From Perognathus longimembris pacificus (Eukaryota; Chordata; Mammalia; Rodentia; Heteromyidae): a stretch of 64,000 nt of DNA. Shown here one piece after another: positions 22,446 to 35,547 of the stretch. Position numbers and translations under genes: made by a program. Each line of letters starts with the position of its first letter. Positions within the stretch are counted from its first letter, which is position 1. Under the pieces are notes generated by a model. That model did no database searches. It had not been told where the DNA came from and saw nothing but the letters and a program-made list of their open reading frames with translations. The stretch spans positions 97,296,880-97,360,879 of the forward strand of contig NC_063162.1 of the NCBI RefSeq assembly GCF_023159225.1, written 5' to 3'.

Positions 22446-23929
22446 TTCATAGATCTCTTAAGAAATGTTACTCACTCAAGGACAGATAGGAATATCAGGG
22501 AGTGATACAGGACTGATTCTTGAACATTCATTTATTTAACAAATTCTTTAGTCTAGAGTGACAATGAGACATGTATTGCTCTGCAAGGAGCCTATAGATT
22601 TTTACTGGCTTTCCTCAGCTACTTTTTCTGGCAGTGATTGTGTAACCAAGAGCTTGGGTGTTGGACAGTAATGACTAGAATTAGAAGTTGGTTGGCAGGA
22701 GAATTATTTTTCCTCCTGCCCTCATACCACCTCAACATCCTTGTAACCTAGGGCAATTTGGGTCAGAAAAGAACAACCACAACCAAGCTATATGTAGGCT
22801 GCTCACACCTAGATGACAACAGCTATGCACTGATTTCATTCAAAACCAAACACTGGCAACCACTGCTGTAAAAGTTGTTTTGTCTTGTGTGTATTCTCAA
22901 CACCGACTCCTGTGCTCTCAGAGCAAATACCCTTGGTTGAAAGAGAAGTAGGTACTGATGAGATAGCTTATTATAATGAGTCAGTTCCCATACTATTACT
23001 GAGTAGGCCTTGGCGGTTTAGAAGACTGCACGTGGTAAAAATTGCTGTAATTAAGGTAAAGTAATTGGCAGGTTTGTGCTGAATACAGGTTTTTCTGTTT
23101 TGATTCCAAAGCTAAATAAGGGCATAACATTTATAATTTTTTTGCAGTACATTTTTTTCCATGTCAAGATTGGACCATTAATATTTTTGTATTGTTATAA
23201 ATAATGGGTAGATATAATGAGAAGAAAAGCAGATGGAATTGTGTTTCTGTAAGAGGGAAGAGCATGGCCCTTAGTCCTCTGTTTTCTTTGGAGTTTGGAC
23301 CACACACAACCTTCAGACAGGAGTTTATGGTCTAGAAAGTTTCTGATGGCTATGTGCTGAGCTGGTGCTAAGGGATATGGACGGATTTAAGTAATGCTAT
23401 GTTCAGATTTCAATATTTACATATACTCTTTCTTTATTATCTGTACTCTACTTTCCCAATAGACTTTCTTCTTGACATCAGGAAGGGCAGTCTCTCTCTC
23501 ATTCTTGTTTTACCAGGTTTCCTATCCTGAGGTGGGAAAACACCTAGGATCCAAATGAAAGAGCAATTGAAGTAGTGGTGTTGGTGCTGATGAAAATTAA
23601 TGACTCCAGTGACAGGATAACAAATACTTTGGCAATTCATGTGGCATCTAATTCTTTATTTTCCACAAAACTGAAAGATGGCTTAATTGAGTTGTCAGTT
23701 GATCATTAAAAATAATTTTGGTGATAGATCACTCTGAGGGTTTTTTTTTTTTTTTGGCATATGTCCCAGAAGGAATTCAAACTATTGAGGAATATTATTA
23801 TAGCAAACTTAAATTTCCATGTAGTTGTTTTGTGAACACGTTTTCTCAGTGTTTAGATTAAATAGGGGCCAGGGTCAGATAGGAGTACAATTGATGCTCT
23901 TTTTAGAAATATTGCTCTACCAATGCATA
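22446..23929. other. unassigned sequence
   Basis: No gene recognised. A weak L2/MIR-like stretch (CATTCATTTATTTAACAAATTC, near 22527) is too short to call. Confidence 0.4.
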
Positions 23930-23942
23930 CCTCATCTGTCTT

Positions 23943-24144
23943 TTTTTTTTTTTTGGCCAGTCCTGGGCCTTGGACTCAGGGCCTGAGCACTGTCCCTGGC
24001 TTCTTCCCGCTCAAGGCTAGCACTCTGCCACTTGAGCCACAGCGCCGCTTCTGGCCGTTTTCTGTATATGTGGTGCTGGGGAATCGAACCTAGGGCCTCG
24101 TGTATCCGAGGCAGGCACTCTTGCCACTAGGCTATATCCCCAGC
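23943..24144 (-). mobile_element. dimeric ID-like SINE
   Basis: Complete reversed dimer with A tail (T-run on plus) and intact B box (GGTTCGATTCC on minus). The 13-bp duplication CCTCATCTGTCTT flanks it at 23930-23942 and 24145-24157. Confidence 0.95.
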
Positions 24145-24424
24145 CCTCATCTGTCTTATTAAGAGTTGCATTTCTAAAATAGCTTATTTTTATTCTTAAC
24201 TATTTATAAGATATTTAATATTTATTTAGTTAGTTATGTGTAACTAAATTTAAATCTAAGTAAAGAAATAATGATTATCTTGCAGTTCATTTTGATAATT
24301 CCAGTAAATGGAAACAAGAGTTTTTTAAAAAAATTTTGTTCTGTTTTGTTTCCTCCTTTGTCTCTATTTTTGTTTTCTGTGCCTTATGTCTTGTAAGTTT
24401 ATCTGTTTTGGAGAGGGTTAGGAG

Positions 24425-24605
24425 GAGCACAGAAATGGTGGGACAAAGGGTGAACAAATGCAGCAGTAATACTCTGTAGACACTATGTTGAAATGAACAA
24501 TACAAGTGGCCAAAAACAAGGAGAAAATGAGGAATAGGAAACAGTATTCAAAAAGAAACATACTCATTACCTAACTTATTCAGCTGTAACCCCAGAAACA
24601 ACCTA
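24425..24605 (+). mobile_element. old LINE-1 3' UTR fragment
   Basis: Sense-strand L1 3' UTR: GGACAAAGGGTGAACAAATG, CTCTGTAGACACTATGTTG, a diverged purine block, and the terminal CATACTCATTACCTAACTTA with CAGCTGTAACCCC. More diverged than the other copies. Confidence 0.7.
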
Positions 24606-24807
24606 CAAAATTATACAGTAGTTCCTGCCATTTTCTTTTACATTTTAGCATTTTAGTGTTGGATTCTTTCTTGTTCTTTCTATGTTTTGTTTACTCATCT
24701 GATGGAATTTGTATCCCCCCTCCCCTTTTTTTCATGTTTAGGTTGATCTTCCTCTTCCATATGTCTTTGTGCATCTTTTGTAATGTTAGTTTAGTGGTAA
24801 TTAACTT

Positions 24808-25667
24808 GCATATATATTTTTATTATCAAACTGAATTACAGAGATGTTACAGTTTCATACATTAGGCATTGAATACATTTCTTGTACTGTTTGTTACCTC
24901 GTCCCTCATTCCCCCCTCCCCACACCCTCTTTCCCTCCCCCCCATGAGTTGTTCAGTTCATTTACACCAAACAGTTTTGCAAGTATTGCTCTTGTAGTTG
25001 TTTGTCTTTTTTTACCCTATGTCTCTTGATTTTGGTATTCCCTTTCAATTTCCTAGTTCTAATACCAGTATACCTGGTTTCCAATATACTCAGATAAGAT
25101 ACAGAGAAAGTGTAGGTACAACCACAGGAAGGTGATACAAGAAGATCATCAATAATAGAGGCTACAATTACATATGGCACGTTGAAAGTAGTTACAACAA
25201 TCGTTTCCATAACATGGAGTTCATTTCACTTACTATTATCTTATGTGTTGGTAAGGGTATAGCTATTGGGCTTCTGTGATCCTCTGCTGTGACTTGCCTA
25301 AACCTGTGCTAATTATTCCCTATAAGGGAGACCATAGAGTCCAAGTTTCTTTGGGTCTGGCTCACTTCACTTAGTATAACTTTTTCCAGGTCCTTCCATT
25401 TCCTTACAAATGGGGCAATGTCATTCTTTCTGATAGAGGCATAAAATTCTGTTGTGTATATGTACCACATTTTCCTGATCCATTCTTCTACTGAGGGGCA
25501 TCTGGGTTGGTTCCATATTCTAGCTATGACAAATTGTGCTGTGATGAACATTGTTGTGCTGGTGGCATTACTGTGATTTTGTTTGTGGTCTTTTGGATAG
25601 ATACCCAAAAGTGGGGCTGCTGGGTCATAGGGGAGTTCTATGTTTAGCCTTCTGAGGAATCTCCATA
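24808..25667 (-). mobile_element. 5'-truncated LINE-1 with open ORF2 C-terminus
   Basis: The 3' UTR (24808-25308) includes the G-rich tract, C-rich on plus at 24912-24943. The ORF2 part (25309-25667) is open to its normal stop at 25309 and carries the C-terminal ORF2p segment with Trp-Asn-Gln-Pro, Arg-Cys-Pro-Ser and Met-Trp-Tyr-Ile-Tyr-Thr, ending in Leu-Ile-Gly-Asn-Asn. In full L1, this follows the endonuclease and reverse-transcriptase domains, both absent here. The perfect 16-bp duplication TAGTGGTAATTAACTT at 24792-24807 and 25668-25683 bounds the insertion. No promoter; not expected to make protein. Confidence 0.95.
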
Positions 25668-25699
25668 TAGTGGTAATTAACTTTTTAGATTTTTTTGTT

Positions 25700-25915
25700 T
25701 TTGTGCCTCTGCCAGCCTGGACACTGTCCCTGAGTTTTTTTGTTTTTTTTTTTTTTTTTTTTACTCAAAGTTAGTGCTCTACCACTTCAACCATAGCTCC
25801 ATTTCTGTCTTTTTTTTTTGGTGCTTAATTAGAGGTACTTTGAACCATGATCTTCAGATTTCAGCTTTCTGAGTAGATATGATTATAGGCATGAACCAGT
25901 GGCATTCAGCTAAAT
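25700..25915 (-). mobile_element. old 7SL/tRNA-type composite SINE
   Basis: Minus strand: head with CATGCCTATAATC, ATCTACTCAGAAAGC, then a tRNA-like half with TATGGTTGAAGTGGTAGAGC and the CTCAGGGACAGTGTCC end. Internal poly-T at 25738-25762 on plus. Confidence 0.85.
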
Positions 25916-25919
25916 TATT

Positions 25920-27605
25920 TTAGCTTTTGTTTGTCATAGAATGTTTTTTATTTATTTGCCCATCTGATCATGATTGCTTCACTGGGAATAGTATTCTAGA
26001 TTGCAAGTTGTTAACTTTCAGTGTTGGAAAAATATCATGCCATGATCTCTTTGCTTTTAAAGTGTTTCTGGAGAAATCTGCTGTATTGATGGGACTCTCC
26101 TTATAAGTTAGTTGCTGTTATAAATGATAGGAGTCATCTCAGGTTGTATACTGTCATTGAATTGGGATAACAAGGATTTCTTGTAGTCAACTCAACAGTT
26201 GAAGGCCTTTGAAGGGTGGGAGTCAGCAGATGCAATGGTCCTGTCTAGTACTAACCATCCCCAGAAGGCTAAGGCAGAGCAGGAAGTAGGTGGAGAACTA
26301 GACAGAATTGGCACAAAGGAAGGAGGAGAGGTAGGGAAAGGGAAGGAGGAGGAAAGTCTGCATAAGAGAACCTCACAGTCTTATCAGGCATCCTGTGGGA
26401 CACCTGCCTCATGTGGCCGTAGGAGGTCTGATCTTCCCTGGCCTTCCTACCATCTCACTGCACAGATTCCTTGCTTGCTTTCTTGACTTATCTGTTTTGG
26501 TCACTACATTGTTGGACATAATACTGCTTATTCTCTACTTAGAATGGCCAATGGCGATGTCTGACTATGGGGGTTTTGCTGGATGGGCATTTGCCCTTGA
26601 GCATTTGCAAGCTTTCCCTCTGTTTGTTAAGGGTCTCTTCCAGTTCTCTATGTACTAGCCTTTGGGAGCAGGTGATTCCTAAATATTGCCCAGTGGAACC
26701 CTTTTGAACTAGTTACCGATGGCCTTTAAAAGATTAGCACAGGTTCCAAAGTCACTTCTCCTTGGCTCTGTAATTAATCTCTTTAGGAAATGACTCCTTG
26801 GGGAAACAGGATAAGAGGCCTGCTGCCTACAAACAGCTGCCTCCCCACTCAGTCTTTAGAAAGAAACAATGGAAAGTAATCTAGCACAAGGGCTATTATC
26901 TAGAAATGACATTTCCCTCCTTCCTTTGAATTCAAACAGTTGTGTTGAATCCTGGAAAAGTAATTGCCAATAGAGGAAGGGGTATGGAATCATCTATATT
27001 ACTGTTTTTGGTCACATTATATACCAGGAAGATCACACTTTTTAGTAGTTTATTTCCTTCCTGGTTTTTGGAAAGTATCTTTGTGAAATCTGACACTGTA
27101 GAAATCAGGCAAATGTAGAGACTGTCAGAGGATTACATTGGTTTCTGGGTAATCATTGGTTGGCCTTTGAGCTGTTGACATGGCAGATGTCTTCGGTATC
27201 GGTGAAATGGGAAATGTCCATGTGACCAGATGGGTTGTGATGAAGGTCCACATGAGATGATTAAGCTTGTTGCTTAGTTACTTCAGATGTGAGACTGTAT
27301 CCTCTGGGTTCTGGCTTACTGAGGAGGGTCTTTCTTTACAACAGACTTTGATTTTTTACTCTTGTATCTGTGTAGCAAAAGACTTAGCACCTAAGTGGTT
27401 GAAACTTGGGACCTATAGAAAAAACATATGAAGAAGAGCTATCAAAATCCTCTATTCTACACCCAGATTTATCTGTCATTTGTCTTTAAATGTATGTCTT
27501 TTATTTATATTTGGAGTTCATATATTGGCATATTCTTATTTTAATATGATCATAGAATATTTTCCATCTGATATTGTGGTTTCTCCATTTAGTGATATAT
27601 TGCAT
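25920..27605. other. unassigned sequence
   Basis: No gene or confident repeat. A purine-rich frame (26199-26486) is compositionally driven. Confidence 0.4.
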
Positions 27606-27619
27606 GTGAATATATCTTT

Positions 27620-27822
27620 TTTTTTTTTTTGGCCAGTCCTGGGCCTTGGACTCAGGGCCTGAGCACCATCCCTGGCTTCTTCCTGCTCAAGGCTAGCACT
27701 CTGCCACCTGAGCCACAGCGCCCCTTCTAGCTGTTTTCCATATATGTGGTGCTGGGGAATCGAACCTAGAGCTTCATGTGTTGGAGGCAAGCACTCTTGC
27801 CACTAGGCCATATTCCCAGCCC
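27620..27822 (-). mobile_element. dimeric ID-like SINE
   Basis: Complete reversed dimer. The 14-bp duplication GTGAATATATCTTT is at 27606-27619 and 27823-27836. Confidence 0.95.
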
Positions 27823-28255
27823 GTGAATATATCTTTATTTCAGACAATGAATGCTATAAAATCTTAATTGATGTAATTTTAAGTGCAATGGTAATTAAGT
27901 ACAATGGCAACAACTGCCTGGATTTTTTATTTTAACCTTAGCTTCCAACTCTGACAATTGTGTACAAGTTACCACTTTCTTCATACTTTGGAGAAAGTAG
28001 GGGTTACCTAGTCTTTATTTGATGTCATATGTTGTTTGTGGCTTATTTCCCACTGCTTTCTTAGGGACTCTAAGACCACCAAGAAGAGAGAATCTTGCTT
28101 CTTCTTTTTCAGGTATTTCCTGTTAGTCTTATTTGATATTTCCTTTAATGTTTCAGAAAACTCCCAGAATGCATAGCACAGGAGACTTCCTGTTGTATTT
28201 GCATTAAGTTCCACTTGAAAAGTCTTATCAGCTAAATTAAGTACATTCTTTCTGT

Positions 28256-28582
28256 CCAAATTCCTAAGTTGAAGTCATAACCCTTTGGAGGTAGAGCCTA
28301 ACCTAGGTGACTAAGATAATGTGAACTGTTTAGGATGGGCACCAAACCAGTCTAATTGGGCACACATCCGGGGTATGTGTGCACAAACAGAGGAACCCTT
28401 GGGGACATAGGCAGGAGAATGGGCCATGTGCCAGTCAACAAGAGAAGCTTAAGAGGAAACAAGTTTGGCAGCACAATGATGACTTGTAGCCTCCACCACT
28501 GTGAGATAATGCATTTCTTTTGTTTAAGCTGTTCAATCCATCATAGTTTGTTGGGTTGCCTCTAGTAAACTAATAAGACAGA
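28256..28582 (+). mobile_element. MLT1/MaLR-like LTR
   Basis: Blocks in LTR order: CCAAATTCCTAAGTTGAAGT, CATAACCCTTTGGAGG, GATAATGTGAACTGTTTAGG, CCATGTGCCAGTCAACAAGA, GACTTGTAGCCTCCACCACT, GTGAGATAATGCATTTCTTT, TGTTTAAGCTGTTCAATCC and CTAGTAAACTAATAAGACAG. Solo or partial, diverged, non-coding. Confidence 0.75.
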
Positions 28583-29584
28583 AGAACCGTCTGGAACAGT
28601 TTCACCCATCTGTAGTATGGAGAAATGTTCAATGAGTACATGAAGAAAATAACTGAAGAGACAAGAGGATAGAATAGGGGTAGAAGATACCTAGATGGAT
28701 ATTAAAGTTTTAGCTCCTGGCTTTTGTGGTTGGTTGGTTCATTATGTTCCACTATATTAATAAGTGCTGTAATTTATCACTGTGTGACATTATTTGCTTT
28801 TTCCGTGGATGACATATTATGCTAATGATAAGTGAAAACAATGAAATATAAAAAGGCAAAAATAAATGTTTACATGGATTTTATTTAGTGAAAAAATGTG
28901 ACATGCTTAAAAATTCTTAGTGCTATTCATTTTCAGTTTTTCCTTTCAATAGCTCATCTGTTCTGTGAAGCACACTGTAATTGTATTCATTAGTTAGTTC
29001 TTTATGGGAAATAGGTTAATTATTTTTTCCATTTAAGAGAGAAATTAATATCAGACTTGAGCAGAAGCTTCAGCTATTGAAGCATGATTCTGAAATATCT
29101 GTACTTTACGAAAGAATGAGAACTTTTGTGAGTTTTTCTAACATGTGGAGTTGAGATTTACTATGACTTTGAGAGTAAGTTGTGTGTGTTTAGTAGGAGT
29201 GGATCAATCTGAAGTTCATGTCAGTGTAATTTCTTGTCTTTTGGAAAGCAGTTAAGCTATTTACTATACCACCCATGTATGTTTTTGCTCTACAACCTAT
29301 AGCTAGCGGGTTTTCACAATGCTAATTCTCATTTCCAATGTATGACAGTGGTCTGAATGTAGACGTTCTGTCTGGATTATTGTACTGGAAACAATATTTT
29401 AGCAGATACACTGCTTCTGAGAATATAGAGGTGAAAGGTGATATCATTTCTGTATATCACAACATTCGGATAATTATTTGTGGAGAAACATTTCGGCTTT
29501 AAAATTTCTTATATTATTTGAGTACTTCATCAGGGTTTCTGAGTATCAGACTTTCTTCTTAGAAACTAAAAGTAGTTTTTTTTT
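28583..29584. other. unassigned AT-rich sequence
   Basis: Nothing recognised. Confidence 0.4.
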
Positions 29585-30185
29585 TTCAAATTTTTATTAT
29601 CAAACTGATGTACAGAGAGGTTACAGTTTCATACATTAGGCATTGGATACATTTCTTGTACTGTTTGTTACCTTGTCCGTCATCCCCCCTCTCTCGTCCC
29701 CCTTTCCCTTTCCCCCCCTGAGGTGTTCAGTTCACTTACACCAAACAGTTTTGCAAGTATTGCTTTTGTAGTTGTTTCTCTTTTTTTACCCTGTGTCTCT
29801 CAATTTTGTTATTCCCTTTCAATTTCCTAGTTCCAATACCAGTATACACGGTTTCCAATATACTCAGATAAGATTACAGAAATAGTGTAGGTACAACCAC
29901 AGGAAGGTGATACAAGAACATCATCAATAATAGAAGCTACAGATACACATGGGACGTTGAAAGTAGTTACAACTGTGATATAACAATTGTTTCCATAACA
30001 TGGAGTTCATTTCACTTAACATCATCTTATGTGGTCATAAGGGTATAGCTATTGGGCCTTGTGATGCTCTGCTATGACTTGCCTAAACCTGTACTAATTA
30101 TTCCCAATAAGGGAGACCATAGAGTCCATGTTTCTTTGGGTCTTGCTCACTTCACTTAGTATAATTTTTTCCAAGTCCTTCCATT
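29585..30185 (-). mobile_element. 5'-truncated LINE-1 3' end
   Basis: Reversed L1 3' UTR from TTTTTATTATCAAACTGATG through the C/T block 29680-29717 to the start of ORF2 (CTTTGGGTCTTGCTCAC, TTCCATTTTC). The homology stops near 30185; no clear target duplication. Confidence 0.9.
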
Positions 30186-31150
30186 TTCTTAAGGAAATGC
30201 TGTTAATGGAATTCATGGTATCTAGTTGGGTTGTTCAGTTGTTCAGACAATATAGCTTCTATTCCAAGTTTGACTTTGATAAGTCCCACCTGGTGTTGGG
30301 TGTTGATCAATTCCTTGATATGGCCTAGTGAGTGAGCAAAAGGCCATTTGTCTCTCCCTTCCTCTATTAGATGTGACTAGTTAGTGTTTACATTTGAGAA
30401 ATACTGTTTTCTTTCAAGCCTGGTTTGTATTTTGGAATACAGACTAAAAGTCTCATCCAAGGCCATAGAACAAAAGAGGAGAAAAGCAAAAGGTAGTCTA
30501 GCATGGTCCACAGTGTACAACTGACATTCATCTTCTGCTTATTCTTTATCCCTTAGCTATTAACATGATACTTTGTGGAAATTTCATGAGTTAATCAGAG
30601 TAATTCATAATCTCCTGCTCTGTAGAAAATGCTTCCTTTAAAATATCCCAAATATTTAGACTGGACAAATTTTCAATTAGATCTCTTACAGACTTAACTG
30701 ATACTGTTTCAAGTGGCACTTTGATTTCATACTTAAAATTTCATTCTTGCTGCCAGTGGAATACTTACTTTTGGGAGATAATGAGAATACGCACAAGTAC
30801 ATAAGTATATTGTGATGACATAGGGTGCTGTATTTTTTCTTTAATTGACTGGCATGCTTCAATTTCAGTTTTTCATGAACTTTTGAACCAAACTGGAACA
30901 AGTACACCTGATTTTTGTCTCCAGTTATTTGCAAATATAGTTGTAAGCAGAATTCGCAGTTATTATCTTCATCAGCATGGCTAGTGTCCTTATCTCGTTC
31001 TCTATGCTATTTTACCATGTTTTTAAAAAAAGGAACTTTTCTGTATATGTGATAGCTGGTCACTAAAAGGGAGTGACTGATTCTCTTAAATAGCTCCCAA
31101 CAGTATATCCAGGATGAACACACATAGATACTAGAATGGGGTAGGATGAG
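30186..31150. other. unassigned sequence
   Basis: No gene or confident repeat recognised. Confidence 0.4.
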
Positions 31151-31390
31151 TTTTTTTTTTGTTTTTTTTTTTCCAGTGCTAGGGATGGACATCAGGGCCA
31201 GGGCACTGTCCCTGAGTTTCTTCTGTTCAAGTGTAGCACTCTATCACTTGAGCCACACCACCATTTCTGGCCTTTTCTGAATAGAGAGTATCATGGACTC
31301 TCTGTCCTGGCTAGCGCTGAATGGTGATCCTCAGATCTTAACCTCCTAAGTATCTAGGATTATAGGCACGAGCCACCTGCCCAACTGGTT
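31151..31390 (-). mobile_element. old 7SL/tRNA-type composite SINE
   Basis: Minus strand: TGGCTCGTGCCTATAATCC head, TAGATACTTAGGAGG, then GTGGCTCAAGTGATAGAGTG, CTACACTTGAACAGAAG and CTCAGGGACAGTGCCC. The right unit is the same module as in the dimeric SINE. Confidence 0.88.
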
Positions 31391-33105
31391 GTGGTGAGTT
31401 TTACATGGAAAACTTTATATGGAAAACATCTGGTTCTTAATTAGTATAGTCCAAATGAAAAGCACTGTCAATTATTGAACATTTTAGATTTTCCAAAACA
31501 CATTTGCAGACTATTTTACAAACATAACTTTGTTTTTTATCAGTTTAGAAACAAGTTTTCAGTCTAAATTGACAGAATATTTTTACATTGTTTTATATGA
31601 TTTATTTAATACATATTAATTGCACAAAATAATGAGTTTCATTGTAAGAGAGGATATTTGGAATTCTCATGAGCAGTAGTATTTTAATGCCATAAACACT
31701 ACTAGATTTGAATGGTCTAAAAGAATGATTTGGTTTTCAAATCTTAACTGAGATGTAATTGTAATCATTACTGTATTTATACATCTAAGATAATATGTTT
31801 TAAATTGTAGGACAAGTGTTGTTTATTGATATGAAGAGTGAGGAAGGGCTAGTAGGATGCCTCCCAGCATAGGAGAAAGTGAAGCGATTTAATTTTGCCA
31901 TGATGAAGTTAAAAGAATTACAAAGACCATAAATGATTATATTTACTATTGTACTCCATTTTGTCCCTTAAATATAGTCAAGACCAAGATTGGTTGAACT
32001 CAACAAGCTATAAAGGGAGCAGTGTACCCAGAAGCACTGAAAAGAAAATGGAAAGGGATAATCACTAAATATTTAGGATGGGAAATTTTGATTATTTGAG
32101 ATCGTCAAATAAATTCTTTAATATATATGACCCCATGCCTCCCAAATAGTATCTATGTATCTTTCTTGCTCCTCCTTTTGCTATGAATCTTGTAAGTGAA
32201 TGAGTTAATATCCTAATGTTCTTCATAGAATTATGGAGTCTATGGTAGAACAAGTGTTTGTCCCTTGTGCCTTTTTTTTTGTTTTTTTTGCAAGCATTTC
32301 TTGCCTGGGTGGGACTAGCTGCCATACAGCTGTGCACTAAGGAATCAGTGGTGACTTTAACCAGTTCAGGCTAGCGGCTACTTGCCAAAAGCTTTGCCAA
32401 CTGGGCTACTTGACCACCTGCTTCTGTTTTTCTGTTCTCCTTGCCAATGGAGGTGTTTGCTCTTCCTCTGGAACCAACAGCTATTAAAAAAAAAAATCTT
32501 TCAAGAACTTGGAAAAGCAGGCAAGGGGCCGATAAGTGTAATATTTTGTTCAAACATCTCTTATTTGAGATCTTGAACTTTGGTCCAGCTCTATGTCATT
32601 GACCTAATGGAATTTGATCTATTGAAGGCCTCTTGTAGTTGACAACTATTGGCAACATGTCTGAAGGCAGCATGGGAAGTTAGGAACCATTTCGTATATG
32701 TTCTTTTTTTCTTCCCTAACAACCATGTAGTGGGCTTAATTAAAGTATTGCATACTTAAAACATTATTCTCATAATTTATTCATCCAAGTAACTATTGTT
32801 ACTTCATGACAGTTTCTTTTAAAAAGAAAGACATTTCACCTGCTTTTTATGACACTACTACTATCAAATGAAAACATGTTAGAATACCTTACTGTGCAAC
32901 ATGGTCATTTTTTTCTTTTCTTGTTTTTAAACTTTCAGAAGTTTAGTTGGAATGCTTCATCCTCTTCTCTTGAGAGCCCTTGCATTTAAATTTAAAGTTA
33001 AATCTACTCTTAAAGGAACTGATTTGAAATAGGATTTGAGGGCACTTGCAGTGATTAGGTATGGTCAAAGTTAATGTGTGGATTTTCTCCAGAGATTGAG
33101 TAGAA
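31391..33105. other. unassigned AT-rich sequence
   Basis: No gene recognised in 1.7 kb of AT-rich sequence. Confidence 0.4.
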
Positions 33106-33107
33106 CA

Positions 33108-33141
<34 letters not shown>

Positions 33142-33154
33142 ACACACACACACA
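33106..33154 (+). repeat. (CA)n microsatellite
   Basis: About 24 units with one TA interruption near 33136. Confidence 0.97.
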
Positions 33155-33394
33155 GTAGTTAAGTAGTAAATTAAGATGTTGGGAAGAAATTTTTCGATAA
33201 GGTTTTGCAGATGTATATTTACTTCTGAATTCATCAAATTGGATGTTAAAATATAGTTTTAATATCACCCTTAATAAAATGATTTGAAAAGTCACTTATT
33301 TCTAGCAATGTGTTTTGTTCCCTTTTTTCTCCACTGACAGGTATAATTTCATTAACCAGATTATCTTGCACCTGAAGTATGCCTTTTCTTTAAC

Positions 33395-33620
33395 TGATAC
33401 ATTTTAAATTGTTATTATAAACTTGATGCAAAGGGAAATTACAGTTGTATAAGTCAGGTAAGGAGTACATTTCTTTTTGGACAATGTCAGTCCCTTCCCT
33501 CCTCTCTCCCAGTTTTTCCCTCCCATTCTACCCACAAGTTGTATAGTTCATCTTCAACACACGTCTAGTAAGTACTACTGTTGCATTTGTTCACCCTTTG
33601 TAAAGTACGCCTTTTAATTT
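33395..33620 (-). mobile_element. old LINE-1 3' UTR fragment
   Basis: Reversed L1 3' end of the GGACAATGTCA variant (33479-33489), with C/T-rich block and ACAAGTTGTATAGTTCATC. Same subfamily as 2425-2545. Confidence 0.78.
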
Positions 33621-35415
33621 TCTAAAAAACATAGTTTAGTTTGCGTTGTGGATAGTGATGTATAAAGGCTGCGGACACTCTTCCTGTTACAGATAAGATA
33701 CTAAGGAGAAGAAAACAAAAGAAAAAGAAATCAGCATGTGATTTTTCTTTTGGGAGAAAAGATGTGACAGAAATGGAAGGGAGAATGGCATTGACTTACT
33801 CCTACTACAATAGTTAAGGAGTGGTACTTCAGGATTGTGACAGCCTTATAGAACTAGAGGTGGTGACTGTTTGGAGGAGGAAGGCCTGTCATGTTGCAAA
33901 GCCTTGATGCAGCATGAGAAATGAGAAGAGGAGGATATCTAAGCACCAGGGTTCTTTTGTTAACTTCTCATTTATTGATGATTCCTAGATGGTCTCACTT
34001 ACCTTGGTCTCTTTCAAACAGAATTGATCCCTATGTTTAATTCTTTTTCTTAGAGAAGTATGTTCTTGATTTTTCTCTCTTATGTTTTACTATCCAGTTC
34101 AGAGAATGGATTAATTGTTCTCAGCTTGGTGTGTATAACCTGGAAAGAACCTCACTTTGTAGACATAGAATTCATACAATTTTGTTTCCAATATAGATTA
34201 AAATTCACTTTTGATACTCTGCTCATTATTGACTAGTTTCTGATATTAGTACTTAGAAAGGTAAAGATTTTTTTTTATTCCAAATGAGTAGTTCTATTTC
34301 CAAGGATGTTTTAGCAACATGTCTCACCAATGACATTTTCCCAATAATCTGTAGGAGAGCTATGGATTAGCTTTATTCCATTTCCATATATGATTATTTT
34401 GTTTATTCAGTTTTCCAGTCTATGAAATATGCATACTGTATTAATATGGCTATATATAATTTAAAACAGCAATGCACAGATACACACACACATATATATT
34501 ACTCTATATGCAGTAAAATATGATTGCAATAGAGTAATGATTATACACAGTACTTTGGTTTAGTTTGCATATTAAATTAATGAATGTTTGTAAATCACTT
34601 AGCCTAGATGAGGCAGTTACTTTTCTAAGCTCCCTGTGTTTGCTAAAAAAAAGACTAAATAATAAATAAGTAAATAATATCAGCTTCTATTTAGCTGTCA
34701 TTAATTGTGTCATCAATGGGCATACAACCCGGGGGCAGCCAGCCATTCATGAGGACATGGGCATGACTTTGGTCTAGCTCATAAAGAAGAGCTAGACCAG
34801 ATTCCTCTTTGAGGAAGTTCTACTTAGGAAGAGAAATTGAGTTACTTTGCAGTGACAAGGAGGAATCACAATCCAGTGAAGAGTTTGACTTTCAAAAATG
34901 TTTGCAAAAAAGGACACCATTGGCCAGGACAGTAATGAGAGTGGACTCTGTTGTACACAAAGAGAAAGGGAAGGAATGAGGAAGGTAGAAGGAGGGCAGA
35001 ATGAAGGGTTGTGGGGAGTAAAGCTGAATTTGAGTGGCCACCCTCCCCTTTTTGTTTTCATTGTAACTTGAGTGAATCTCTGTTCTGAGAAAAAGGACAC
35101 AACATGATAAGTCATTCACAACTAGCTTGTCTTAATTTTATATCTCTGGTATATAGTTGTTTTTGTTTGGAAATAAAAACCCACCTGTTGAAGGTTGTGA
35201 CAGTCAGTAAGCTGTGGCAACTACAAGAGAGGATAAATTGGCATCTGACCTTCAATGCTCAGACAAGAGGTTGACAATATGATGAACAAAAGAAATTAAT
35301 TAGAAACCAGTATTTACCTCTTTAGTAGAGTCAAGTGTTTATAGATAATTCAATAACGCTTAAGAATATTATATATTATCTCGTTAGTAGTTAGATCAAT
35401 AAGAAAAGTTTAACT
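33621..35415. other. unassigned sequence with one perfect hairpin
   Basis: No gene or confident repeat. A perfect inverted repeat at 34770-34799 is listed separately. Confidence 0.4.
34770..34799. repeat. perfect 11-bp hairpin
   Basis: TGGTCTAGCTC (34770-34780) and its exact reverse complement GAGCTAGACCA (34789-34799) are separated by an 8-base loop. No T-run follows, and eukaryotic DNA has no intrinsic terminator of this kind. Confidence 0.9.
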
Positions 35416-35419
35416 GTGT

Positions 35420-35520
35420 TTAACCTTCCCTCCTTCCCTCCCTCACTGTCTTCCTCCCTCCCTTCCTCTTTTCCTCCCCCTCTTTCCTTTCTCCCTTTCT
35501 TCTCCCTTCCTCCTTCCCTG
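35420..35520 (+). repeat. polypyrimidine tract
   Basis: Almost pure C/T for 100 bases with (TTCCC)n character, just upstream of a SINE insertion. Potential H-DNA former. Confidence 0.92.
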
Positions 35521-35547
35521 GCTTTGAAATTTCTTTCACTTGTTTTT

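Noticed and set aside
26199..26658. Overlapping plus frames in a purine-rich to mixed segment
   Set aside because: Composition-driven; no homology or structure recognised.
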